Below are positions 13,726 to 26,912 of a stretch of DNA of 64,000 nt, in pieces. Below the pieces are notes generated by a model, which did no database searches, had not been told where the DNA came from, and saw only the letters and a list, made by a program, of their open reading frames with translations. Position 1 is the stretch's first letter; the number at the start of each line of letters is the position of its first letter. The position numbers were made by a program, and so were the translations under genes. The stretch comes from Prosopocoilus inquinatus (Eukaryota; Arthropoda; Insecta; Coleoptera; Lucanidae): the NCBI GenBank assembly GCA_036172665.1, contig JAYKNF010000024.1, positions 372,001-436,000 of the forward strand. Direction: 5' to 3'.

Positions 13726-16629
13726 CACATCAGAGTTACTGGAGTGCATCGTAACGTCAAATAACAAGATAGATAAGTAAGAATCGATTAGATAAATCAC
13801 AGGAACAACGCTAGTACGTGCTCTTTCGTTCAAAACTATTTCCAGCTTCTGCTGCGTCCGAAAACTTCGTATCTCAAATCAGAGTTACTGGAGTCCATCG
13901 TAACGTCAAATAACAAGATAGATAAGTAAGGATCGATTATATACATCACAGGAACAACGCCAATACGTGTTGTTTCGTTCAGAACTATTTCCAGCTCCTT
14001 CTGCGTCCGAGAACTTCGTATCTCACTTCAGAGTTACTGGAGTCCATCGAAACTTTAAATAACATGATAGATAAGTAAGGATCGATTAGATACATCACAG
14101 GAACAACGCTAACACGTATTACTTCGTTCAAAACTATTTCCAGCTCCTGCTGAGTCCGAGAACTTCGTATCTCACATCAGAGTTACTGGAGTCCGTTGAA
14201 ACGTCAAATAACATAGTAGATAAGTAAGGATCGATTAGATACATCACAGGAACAACGCTAATACGTGTTGTTTCGTTCAAAACTATTTCCAGCTTCTGCT
14301 GCGTCCGAGAACTTGGTATCTCACATCAGAGTTACTGGAGTCCATTTTAACTTGAAATAACATGATAGATAAGTAAGGATCGATTAGATACATCACAGGA
14401 ACAACGCTAATACGTGTTGTTTCGTTCAGAACTATTTCCAGCTCCTGCTGCGTCCGAGAACATCGTATCTCACATCAGAGTTACTGGAGTCCATCGTAAC
14501 GTCAAATAACATGATAGATAAGTAAGGATCGATTAGATATATCACAGGAACAACGCTAATACGTGTTATTTCGTTCAAAACTATTTCCAGCTATTGCTGA
14601 GTCCGAGAACTTCGTATCTCACTTCGGAGTTACTGGAGTCCATCGTAACGTTAAATAACATGATAGATAAGTAAGGATCTATTAGATACATCACAGGAAC
14701 AACGCTAATACGTGTTGTTTCGTTCAAAACTATTTCCAGCTTCTGCTGCGTGCGAAAACTTGGTATATCACATCAGAGTTACTGGAGTCCATCGTAACTT
14801 AAAATAACATGGTAGATAAGTAAGGATCGATTAGATACATCACAGGAACAACGCCAATACGTGTTATTTCGTTCAAAACTATTTCCAGGTCCTGCTGAGT
14901 CCGAGAACCTCGTATCTCACATCAGAGTTACTGGAGTCCGTTGAAACGTCAAATAACATAGTAGATAAGTAAGGATCGATTAGATACATCACAGGAACAA
15001 CGCCAATACGTGTTATTTCGTTCAAAACTATTTCCAGGTCCTGCTGAGTCCGAGAACCTCGTATCTCACATCAGAGTTACTGGAGTCCGTTGAAACGTCA
15101 AATAACATAGTAGATAAGTAAGGATCGATTAGATACATCACAGGAACAACGCTAATACGTGTTGTTTCGTTCAGAACTATTTCCAGCTCCTTCTGCGTCC
15201 GAGAATTTCGTATCTCACTTCAGAGTTACTGGAGTCCATCGAAACTTTAAATAACATGATAGATAAGTAAGGATCGATTAGATACATCACAGGAACAACG
15301 CTAATACGTGTTGTTTCGTTCAGAACTATTTCCAGCTCCTGCTGCGTCCGAGAACATCGTATCTCACATCAGAGTTACTGGAGTCCATCGTAACGTCAAA
15401 TAACATGATAGATAAGTAAGGATCGATTAGATATATCACAGGAACAACGCTAATACGTGTTATTTCGTTCAAAACTATTTCCAGCTATTGCTGAGTCCGA
15501 GAACTTCGTATCTCACATCAGAGTTACTGGAGTCCGTTGAAACGTCAAATAACATAGTAGATAAGTAACGATCGATTAGATACATCACAGGAACAACGCT
15601 AATACGTTTTGTTTCGTTCAAAACTATTTCCAGCTTCTGCTGCGTCCGAGAACTTCGTATCTCACATCAGAGTTACTGGAGTGCATCGTAACGTCAAATA
15701 ACAAGATAGATAAGTAAGGATCGATTAGATACATCACAGGAACGACGATAATACGTGTTATTTCGTTCAAAATTATTTCCAGCTCCTGCTGAGTCCGAGA
15801 ACTTCGTATCTCACATCAGAGTTACTGGAGTCCGTTGAAACGTCAAATAACATAGTAGATAAGCAAGGATCGATTAGATACATCACAGGAAGAACGCTAA
15901 TACGTGTTTTTTCGTTCAAAACTATTTCTAGCTTCTGCTGCGTCCGAGAACTTCGTATCTCACATCAGAGGTACTGGAGTGCATCGTAACATCAAATAAC
16001 TTAATAGATAAGTAAGGATCGATTAGATACATCACAGGAACAACGCTAATACGTGTTGTTTCGTTCAAGACTATTTCCAGTTTCTGCTGCGTCCGAAAAC
16101 TTGGTATCTCACATCAGAGTTAATGGAGTCCATCGTAACTTGAAATAACATGATAGATAAGTAAGGATCGATTAGATACATCACAGGAACAACGCTAATA
16201 CGTGTTGTTTCGTTCAGAACTATTTCCAGCTCCTGCTGCGTCCGAGAACATCGTATCTCACTTCGGAGTTACTGGAGTCCATCGTAACGTTAAATAACAT
16301 GATAGATAAGCAAGGATCTATTAGATACATCACAGGAACAACGCTAATACGTGTTGTTTCGTTCAAAACTATTTCCAGCTTCTGCTGCGTGCGAAAACTT
16401 GGTATATCACATCAGAGTTACTGGAGTCCATCGTAACTTGAAATAACATGGTAGATAAGTAAGGATCGATTAGATATATCACAGGAACAACGCTAATACG
16501 TGTTATTTCGTTCAAAACTCTTTCCAGCTATTGCTGAGTCCGAGAACTTCGTATCTCACATCAGAGTTACTGGAGTCCGTTGAAACGTCAAATAACATAG
16601 TAGATAAGTAAGGATCGATTAGATACATC

Positions 16630-19600
16630 ACAGGAACAACGCTAATACGTGTTTTTTCGTTCAAAACTATTTCCAGCTTCTGCTGCGTCCGAGAACTTCG
16701 TATCTCACATCAGAGTTACTGGAGTGCATCGTAACGTCAAATAACAGGATCGATTAGATACATCACAGGAACAACGCTAATACGTGTTGTTTCGTTCAAA
16801 ACTATTTCCAGCTTCTGCTGCGTCCGAAAACTTGGTATCTCACATCAGAGTTACTGGAGTCCATCGTAACTTGAACTAACATGATAGATAAGTAAGGATC
16901 GATTAGATACATCACAGGAACAACGCTAATACGTGTTGTTTCGTTCAAAACTATTTCTAGCTTCTGCTGCGTCCGAGAACTTCGTATCTCACATCAGAGG
17001 TACTGGGGTGCATCGTAAAGTCAAATAACTTGATAGATAAGTAAGGATCGATTAGATACATCACAGGAACAACGCTAATACGTGTTGTTTCGTTCAAGAC
17101 TATTTCCAGTTTCTGCTGCGTCCGAAAACTTGGTATCTCACATCAGAGTTACTGGAGTCCATCGTAACTTGAAATAACATGATAGATAAGTAAGGATCGA
17201 TTAGATACATCACAGGAACAACGCTAATACGTGTTGTTTCGTTCAGAACTATTTCCAGCTCCTGCTGCGTCCGAGAACATCGTATCTCACTTCAGAGTTA
17301 CTGGAGTCCGTTGAAACGTCAAATAACATAGTAGATAAGTAAGGATCGATTAGATACATCACAGGAACAACGCTAATACGTGTTGTTTCGTTCAAAACTA
17401 TTTCCAGCTTCTGCTGCGTCCGAAAATTTCGTATCTCACATCAGAGTTACTGGAGTCCATCGTAACTTGAAATAAAATGATAGGTAAGTAAGAATCGATT
17501 AGATACATCACAGGAACAACGCTAATACGTGTTGTTTCGTTCAGAAGCATTTCCAGCTCCTGCTGCGTCCGAGAACTTCGTATCTCACATCAGAGTTACT
17601 GGAGTCCACCGTAACGTCAAATAACATGATAGATAAGTAAGGATCGATTAGATACATCACAGGAACAACGCTAATACGTGTTTTTTCGTTCAAAACTATT
17701 TCCAGCTTCTGCTGCGTCCGAGAACTTCGTATCTCACATCAGAGTTACTGGAGTGCATCGTAACGTCAAATAACAAGATAGATAAGTAAGGATCGATTAG
17801 ATACATCACAGGAACAACGCTAATACGTGTTGTTTCGTTCAAAACTATTTCCAGCTTCTGCTGCGTCCGAAAACTTGGTATCTCACATCAGAGTTACTGG
17901 AGTCCATCGTAACTTGAACTAACATGATAGATAAGTAAGGATCGATTAGATACATCACAGGAACAACGCTAATACGTGTTGTTTCGTTCAAAACTATTTC
18001 TAGCTTCTGCTGCGTCCGAGAACTTCGTATCTCACATCAGAGGTACTGTTGTGCATCGTAAAGTCAAATAACTTGATAGATAAGTAAGGATCGATTAGAT
18101 ACATCACAGGAACAACGCTAATACGTGTTGTTTCGTTCAAGACTATTTCCAGTTTCTGCTGCGTCCGAAAACTTGGTATCTCACATCAGAGTTACTGGAG
18201 TCCATCGTAACTTGAAATAACATGATAGATAAGTAAGGATCGATTAGATACATCACAGGAACAACGCTAATACGTGTTGTTTCGTTCAGAACTATTTCCA
18301 GCTCCTGCTGCGTCCGAGAACATCGTATCTCACTTCAGAGTTACTGGAGTCCGTTGAAACGTCAAATAACATAGTAGATAAGTAAGGATCGATTAGATAC
18401 ATCACAGGAACAACGCTAATACGTGTTGTTTCGTTCAAAACTATTTCCAGCTTCTGCTGCGTCCGAAAATTTCGTATCTCACATCAGAGTTACTGGAGTC
18501 CATCGTAACTTGAAATAACATGATAGGTAAGTAAGAATCGATTAGATACATCACAGGAACAACGCTAATACGTGTTGTTTCGTTCAGAAGTATTTCCAGC
18601 TCCTGCTGCGTCCGAGAACTTCGTATCTCACATCAGAGTTACTGGAGTCCACCGTAACGTCAAATAACATGATAGATAAGTAAGGATCGATTAGATACAT
18701 CACAGGAACAACGCTAATACGTGTTACTTCGTTCAAAACTATTTCCAGCTTATGCTGCGTCCGAGAACTTCGTTTCTCATATAAGAGTTACTGGAGTCCG
18801 TTGAAACGTCAAATAACATAGTAGATAAGTAAGGATCGATTAGATACATCACAGGAACAACGCTAATACGTGTTGTTTCGTTCAGAACTATTTCCAGCTC
18901 CTACTGCGTCCGAGAACTTCGTATCTCACATCAGAGTTACTGGAGTCCGATGAAACGTCAAATAACATAGTAGATAAGTAAGGATCGATTAGATACATCA
19001 CAGGAACAACGCTAATACGTGTTGTTTCGTTCAAAACTATTTCCAGCTTCTGCTCCGTCCGAAAACTTCGTATCTCACATCAGAGTTACTGGAGTCCATC
19101 GTAACTTGAAATAACATGATAGGTAAGTAAGAATCGATTAGATACATCACAGGAACAACGCTAATACGTGTTGTTTCGTTCAGAAGTATTTCCAGCTCCT
19201 GCTGCGTCCGAGAACTTCGTATCTCACATCAGAGTTACTGGAGTCCATCGTAACTTGAAATAACATGATAGATAAGTAAGGATCGATTAGATACATCACA
19301 GGAACAACGCTAATACGTGTTGTTTCGTTCAGAACTATTTCCAGCTCCTGCTGCGTCCGAGAACATCGTATCTCACATCAGAGTTACTGGAGTCCATCGT
19401 AACGTGAAATAACATGATAGATAAGTAAGGATCGATTAGATATGTCACAGGAACCACGCTAATACGTGTCATTTCGTTCAAAAGTATTTGCAGCTCCTGC
19501 TGAGTCCGAGAACTTCGTATCTCACATCAGAGTTACTGGAGTCCGTTGAAACGTCAAATAACATAGTAGATAAGTAACGATTGATTAGATACATCACAGG

Positions 19601-22600
19601 AACAACGCTAATACGTGTTGTTTCGTTCAAAACTATTTCCAGCTTCTGCTGCTTCCGAAAACTTCGTATCTCAAATCAGAGTTACTGGAGTGCATCGTAA
19701 CTTCAAATAACAAGATAGATAAGTAAGGATCGATTAGATACATCACAGGAACAACGCTAATACGTGTTGTTTCGTTCAAAACTATTTCCAGTTTCTGCTG
19801 CGTCCGAAAACTTCGTATCTCACATCAGAGTTACTTGAGTCTATCGTAAATTGAAATAACATGGTAGATAAGTAAGAATCGATTAGATACATCACAGGAA
19901 CAACGCTAATATGTGTTGTTTCGTTCAGAGGTATTTCCAGCTCCTGTTGCGTCCGAGAACTTCGTATCTCACATCAGAGTTACTGGAGTCCACCGTAACG
20001 TCAAATAACATGATAGATAAGTAAGGATCGATTAGATACGTCACAGGAACAACGATAATACGTATTACTTCGTTCAAAACTATTTCCAGCTCCTGCTGCG
20101 TCCGAGAACTTCGTTTCTCATATCAGAGTTACTGGAGTCCGTTGAAACGTCAAATAACATAGTAGATAAGTAAGGATCGATTAGATACATCACAGGAACA
20201 ACGCTAATACGTGTTATTTCGTTCAGAACTATTTCCAGCTCCTGCTGAGTCCGAGAACTTCGTATCTCATATCAGAGTTACTGGAGTCCGTTGAAACATC
20301 AAATAACATAGTAGATAAGTAAGGATCGATTAGATACATCACAGGAACAACGCTAATACGTGTTGTTTCGTTCAGAACTATTTCCAGCTCCTGCTGCGTC
20401 CGAGAACTTCGTATCTCACATCAGAATTACTGGAGTCCATCGTAACGTTAAATAACATGATAGATAAGTAAGGATCGATTAGATACATCACAGGAACAAC
20501 GCTAATACGTGTTATTTCGTTCAAAACTATTTCCAGCTATTGCTGAGTCCGAGAACTTCGTATCTCACATCAGAGTTACTGGAGTCCGTTGAAACGTCAA
20601 ATAACATAGTAGATAAGTAACGATCGATTAGATACATCACAGGAACAACGCTAATACGTGTTGTTTCGTTCAGAAGTATTTCCAGCTCCTGCTGCGTCCG
20701 AGAACTTCGTATCTCACATCAGAGTTACTGGAGTCCACCGTAACGTCAAATAACATGATAGATAAGTAAGGATCGATTAGATACATCACAGGAACAACGC
20801 TAATACGTGTTACTTCGTTCAAAACTATTTCCAGCTTATGCTGCGTCCGAGAACTTCGTTTCTCATATAAGAGTTACTGGAGTCCGTTGAAACGTCAAAT
20901 AACATAGTAGATAAGTAAGGATCGATTAGATACATCACAGGAACAACGCTAATACGTGTTGTTTCGTTCAGAACTATTTCCAGCTCCTACTGCGTCCGAG
21001 AACTTCGTATCTCACATCAGAGTTACTGGAGTCCGATGAAACGTCAAATAACATAGTAGATAAGTAAGGATCGATTAGATACATCACAGGAACAACGCTA
21101 ATACGTGTTGTTTCGTTCAAAACTATTTCCAGCTTCTGCTCCGTCCGAAAACTTCGTATCTCACATCAGAGTTACTGGAGTCCATCGTAACTTGAAATAA
21201 CATGATAGGTAAGTAAGAATCGATTAGATACATCACAGGAACAACGCTAATACGTGTTGTTTCGTTCAGAAGTATTTCCAGCTCCTGCTGCGTCCGAGAA
21301 CTTCGTATCTCACATCAGAGTTACTGGAGTCCATCGTAACTTGAAATAACATGATAGATAAGTAAGGATCGATTAGATACATCACAGGAACAACGCTAAT
21401 ACGTGTTGTTTCGTTCAGAACTATTTCCAGCTCCTGCTGCGTCCGAGAACATCGTATCTCACATCAGAGTTACTGGAGTCCATCGTAACGTGAAATAACA
21501 TGATAGATAAGTAAGGATCGATTAGATATGTCACAGGAACCACGCTAATACGTGTCATTTCGTTCAAAAGTATTTGCAGCTCCTGCTGAGTCCGAGAACT
21601 TCGTATCTCACATCAGAGTTACTGGAGTCCGTTGAAACGTCAAATAACATAGTAGATAAGTAACGATTGATTAGATACATCACAGGAACAACGCTAATAC
21701 GTGTTGTTTCGTTCAAAACTATTTCCAGCTTCTGCTGCTTCCGAAAACTTCGTATCTCAAATCAGAGTTACTGGAGTGCATCGTAACTTCAAATAACAAG
21801 ATAGATAAGTAAGGATCGATTAGATACATCACAGGAACAACGCTAATACGTGTTGTTTCGTTCAAAACTATTTCCAGTTTCTGCTGCGTCCGAAAACTTC
21901 GTATCTCACATCAGAGTTACTTGAGTCTATCGTAAATTGAAATAACATGGTAGATAAGTAAGAATCGATTAGATACATCACAGGAACAACGCTAATATGT
22001 GTTGTTTCGTTCAGAGGTATTTCCAGCTCCTGTTGCGTCCGAGAACTTCGTATCTCACATCAGAGTTACTGGAGTCCACCGTAACGTCAAATAACATGAT
22101 AGATAAGTAAGGATCGATTAGATACGTCACAGGAACAACGATAATACGTATTACTTCGTTCAAAACTATTTCCAGCTCCTGCTGCGTCCGAGAACTTCGT
22201 TTCTCATATCAGAGTTACTGGAGTCCGTTGAAACGTCAAATAACATAGTAGATAAGTAAGGATCGATTAGATACATCACAGGAACAACGCTAATACGTGT
22301 TATTTCGTTCAGAACTATTTCCAGCTCCTGCTGAGTCCGAGAACTTCGTATCTCATATCAGAGTTACTGGAGTCCGTTGAAACATCAAATAACATAGTAG
22401 ATAAGTAAGGATCGATTAGATACATCACAGGAACAACGCTAATACGTGTTGTTTCGTTCAGAACTATTTCCAGCTCCTGCTGCGTCCGAGAACTTCGTAT
22501 CTCACATCAGAATTACTGGAGTCCATCGTAACGTTAAATAACATGATAGATAAGTAAGGATCGATTAGATACATCACAGGAACAACGCTAATACGTGTTA

Positions 22601-25600
22601 TTTCGTTCAAAACTATTTCCAGCTATTGCTGAGTCCGAGAACTTCGTATCTCACATCAGAGTTACTGGAGTCCGTTGAAACGTCAAATAACATAGTAGAT
22701 AAGTAACGATCGATTAGATACATCACAGGAACAACGCTAATACGTGTTGTTTCGTTCAGAAGTATTTCCAGCTCCTGCTGCGTCCGAGAACTTCGTATCT
22801 CACATCAGAGTTACTGGAGTCCACCGTAACGTCAAATAACATGATAGATAAGTAAGGATCGATTAGATACATCACAGGAACAACGCTAATACGTGTTTTT
22901 TCGTTCAAAACTATTTCCAGCTTCTGCTGCGTCCGAGAACTTCGTATCTCACATCAGAGTTACTGGAGTGCATCGTAACGTCAAATAACAGGATCGATTA
23001 GATACATCACAGGAACAACGCTAATACGTGTTGTTTCGTTCAAAACTATTTCCAGCTTCTGCTGCGTCCGAAAACTTGGTATCTCACATCAGAGTTACTG
23101 GAGTCCATCGTAACTTGAACTAACATGATAGATAAGTAAGGATCGATTAGATACATCACAGGAACAACGCTAATACGTGTTGTTTCGTTCAAAACTATTT
23201 CTAGCTTCTGCTGCGTCCGAGAACTTCGTATCTCACATCAGAGGTACTGGGGTGCATCGTAAAGTCAAATAACTTGATAGATAAGTAAGGATCGATTAGA
23301 TACATCACAGGAACAACGCTAATACGTGTTGTTTCGTTCAAGACTATTTCCAGTTTCTGCTGCGTCCGAAAACTTGGTATCTCACATCAGAGTTACTGGA
23401 GTCCATCGTAACTTGAAATAACATGATAGATAAGTAAGGATCGATTAGATACATCACAGGAACAACGCTAATACGTGTTGTTTCGTTCAGAACTATTTCC
23501 AGCTCCTGCTGCGTCCGAGAACATCGTATCTCACTTCAGAGTTACTGGAGTCCGTTGAAACGTCAAATAACATAGTAGATAAGTAAGGATCGATTAGATA
23601 CATCACAGGAACAACGCTAATACGTGTTGTTTCGTTCAAAACTATTTCCAGCTTCTGCTGCGTCCGAAAATTTCGTATCTCACATCAGAGTTACTGGAGT
23701 CCATCGTAACTTGAAATAAAATGATAGGTAAGTAAGAATCGATTAGATACATCACAGGAACAACGCTAATACGTGTTGTTTCGTTCAGAAGTATTTCCAG
23801 CTCCTGCTGCGTCCGAGAACTTCGTATCTCACATCAGAGTTACTGGAGTCCACCGTAACGTCAAATAACATGATAGATAAGTAAGGATCGATTAGATACA
23901 TCACAGGAACAACGCTAATACGTGTTTTTTCGTTCAAAACTATTTCCAGCTTCTGCTGCGTCCGAGAACTTCGTATCTCACATCAGAGTTACTGGAGTGC
24001 ATCGTAACGTCAAATAACAAGATAGATAAGTAAGGATCGATTAGATACATCACAGGAACAACGCTAATACGTGTTGTTTCGTTCAAAACTATTTCCAGCT
24101 TCTGCTGCGTCCGAAAACTTGGTATCTCACATCAGAGTTACTGGAGTCCATCGTAACTTGAACTAACATGATAGATAAGTAAGGATCGATTAGATACATC
24201 ACAGGAACAACGCTAATACGTGTTGTTTCGTTCAAAACTATTTCTAGCTTCTGCTGCGTCCGAGAACTTCGTATCTCACATCAGAGGTACTGGGGTGCAT
24301 CGTAAAGTCAAATAACTTGATAGATAAGTAAGGATCGATTAGATACATCACAGGAACAACGCTAATACGTGTTGTTTCGTTCAAGACTATTTCCAGTTTC
24401 TGCTGCGTCCGAAAACTTGGTATCTCACATCAGAGTTACTGGAGTCCATCGTAACTTGAAATAACATGATAGATAAGTAAGGATCGATTAGATACATCAC
24501 AGGAACAACGCTAATACGTGTTGTTTCGTTCAGAACTATTTCCAGCTCCTGCTGCGTCCGAGAACATCGTATCTCACTTCAGAGTTACTGGAGTCCGTTG
24601 AAACGTCAAATAACATAGTAGATAAGTAAGGATCGATTAGATACATCACAGGAACAACGCTAATACGTGTTGTTTCGTTCAAAACTATTTCCAGCTTCTG
24701 CTGCGTCCGAAAATTTCGTATCTCACATCACAGTTACTGGAGTCCATCGTAACTTGAAATAACATGATAGGTAAGTAAGAATCGATTAGATACATCACAG
24801 GAACAACGCTAATACGTGTTGTTTCGTTCAGAAGTATTTCCAGCTCCTGCTGCGTCCGAGAACTTCGTATCTCACATCAGAGTTACTGGAGTCCACCGTA
24901 ACGTCAAATAACATGATAGATAAGTAAGGATCGATTAGATACATCACAGGAACAACGCTAATACGTGTTACTTCGTTCAAAACTATTTCCAGCTTATGCT
25001 GCGTCCGAGAACTTCGTTTCTCATATAAGAGTTACTGGAGTCCGTTGAAACGTCAAATAACATAGTAGATAAGTAAGGATCGATTAGATACATCACAGGA
25101 ACAACGCTAATACGTGTTGTTTCGTTCAGAACTATTTCCAGCTCCTACTGCGTCCGAGAACTTCGTATCTCACATCAGAGTTACTGGAGTCCGATGAAAC
25201 GTCAAATAACATAGTAGATAAGTAAGGATCGATTAGATACATCACAGGAACAACGCTAATACGTGTTGTTTCGTTCAAAACTATTTCCAGCTTCTGCTGC
25301 GTCCGAAAACTTCGTATCTCACATCAGAGTTACTGGAGTCCATCGTAACTTGAAATAACATGATAGGTAAGTAAGAATCGATTAGATACATCACAGGAAC
25401 AACGCTAATACGTGTTGTTTCGTTCAGAAGTATTTCCAGCTCCTGCTGCGTCCGAGAACTTCGTATCTCACATCAGAGTTACTGGAGTCCATCGTAACTT
25501 GAAATAACATGATAGATAAGTAAGGATCGATTAGATACATCACAGGAACAACGCTAATACGTGTTGTTTCGTTCAGAACTATTTCCAGCTCCTGCTGCGT

Positions 25601-26910
25601 CCGAGAACATCGTATCTCACATCAGAGTTACTGGAGTCCATCGTAACGTGAAATAACATGATAGATAAGTAAGGATCGATTAGATATGTCACAGGAACCA
25701 CGCTAATACGTGTCATTTCGTTCAAAAGTATTTGCAGCTCCTGCTGAGTCCGAGAACTTCGTATCTCACATCAGAGTTACTGGAGTCCGTTGAAACGTCA
25801 AATAACATAGTAGATAAGTAACGATTGATTAGATACATCACAGGAACAACGCTAATACGTGTTGTTTCGTTCAAAACTATTTCCAGCTTCTGCTGCTTCC
25901 GAAAACTTCGTATCTCAAATCAGAGTTACTGGAGTGCATCGTAACTTCAAATAACAAGATAGATAAGTAAGGATCGATTAGATACATCACAGGAACTACG
26001 CTAATACGTGTTGTTTCGTTCAAAACTATTTCCAGTTTCTGCTGCGTCCGAAAACTTCGTATCTCACATCAGAGTTACTTGAGTCTATCGTAAATTGAAA
26101 TAACATGGTAGATAAGTAAGAATCGATTAGATACATCACAGGAACAACGCTAATATGTGTTGTTTCGTTCAGAGGTATTTCCAGCTCCTGTTGCGTCCGA
26201 GAACTTCGTATCTCACATCAGAGTTACTGGAGTCCACCGTAACGTCAAATAACATGATAGATAAGTAAGGATCGATTAGATACGTCACAGGAACAACGAT
26301 AATACGTATTACTTCGTTCAAAACTATTTCCAGCTCCTGCTGTGTCCGAGAACTTCGTTTCTTATATCAGAGTTACTGGAGTCCGTTGAAACGTCAAATA
26401 ACAGTAGATAAGTAAGGATCGATTAGATACATCACAGGAACAACGCTAATACGTGTTATTTCGTTCAGAACTATTTCCAGCTCCTGCTGAGTCCGAGAAC
26501 TTCGTATCTCATATCAGAGTTACTGGAGTCCGTTGAAACATCAAATAACATAGTAGATAAGTAAGGATCGATTAGATACATCACAGGAACAACGCTAATA
26601 CGTGTTGTTTCGTTCAGAACTATTTCCAGCTCCTGCTGCGTCCGAGAACTTCGTATCTCACATCAGAATTACTGGAGTCCATCGTAACGTTAAATAACAT
26701 GATAGATAAGTAAGGATCGATTAGATACATCACAGGAACAACGCTAATACGTGTTATTTCGTTCAAAACTATTTCCAGCTATTGCTGAGTCCGAGAACTT
26801 CGTATCTCACATCAGAGTTACTGGAGTCCGTTGAAACGTCAAATAACATAGTAGATAAGTAACGATCGATTAGATACATCACAGGAACAACGCTAATACG
26901 TGTTGTTTCG
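16630..26910 (+). repeat. Compound higher-order repeat block (6244-bp spacing)
   Basis: A block of about 4 kb starting near 16630 recurs near 22875 at a spacing of 6244 bp. Both copies contain the same monomer shortened by 14 bp (AATAACAGGATCG, near 16742 and 22986), which explains why the spacing is 42 monomers less 14 bases. Within the block, 7 monomers (about 17.0-18.0 kb) recur 1043 bp later. The block is separated from its repeat by a second copy of its own last 2086 bp. Confidence 0.8.
18585..22756 (+). repeat. 14-monomer tandem duplication, 2 x 2086 bp
   Basis: Copies at 18585-20670 and 20671-22756 have a spacing of exactly 14 x 149 bp. Diagnostic variants are TTCAGAAGTATTTCC (18585, 20671, 22757) and the GCTTATGCTGCG / CTCATATAAGAG monomer (18749, 20835). 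A further copy of the latter is at 24993. The near identity of the two copies indicates a recent event. Confidence 0.85.
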
Positions 26911-26912
26911 TT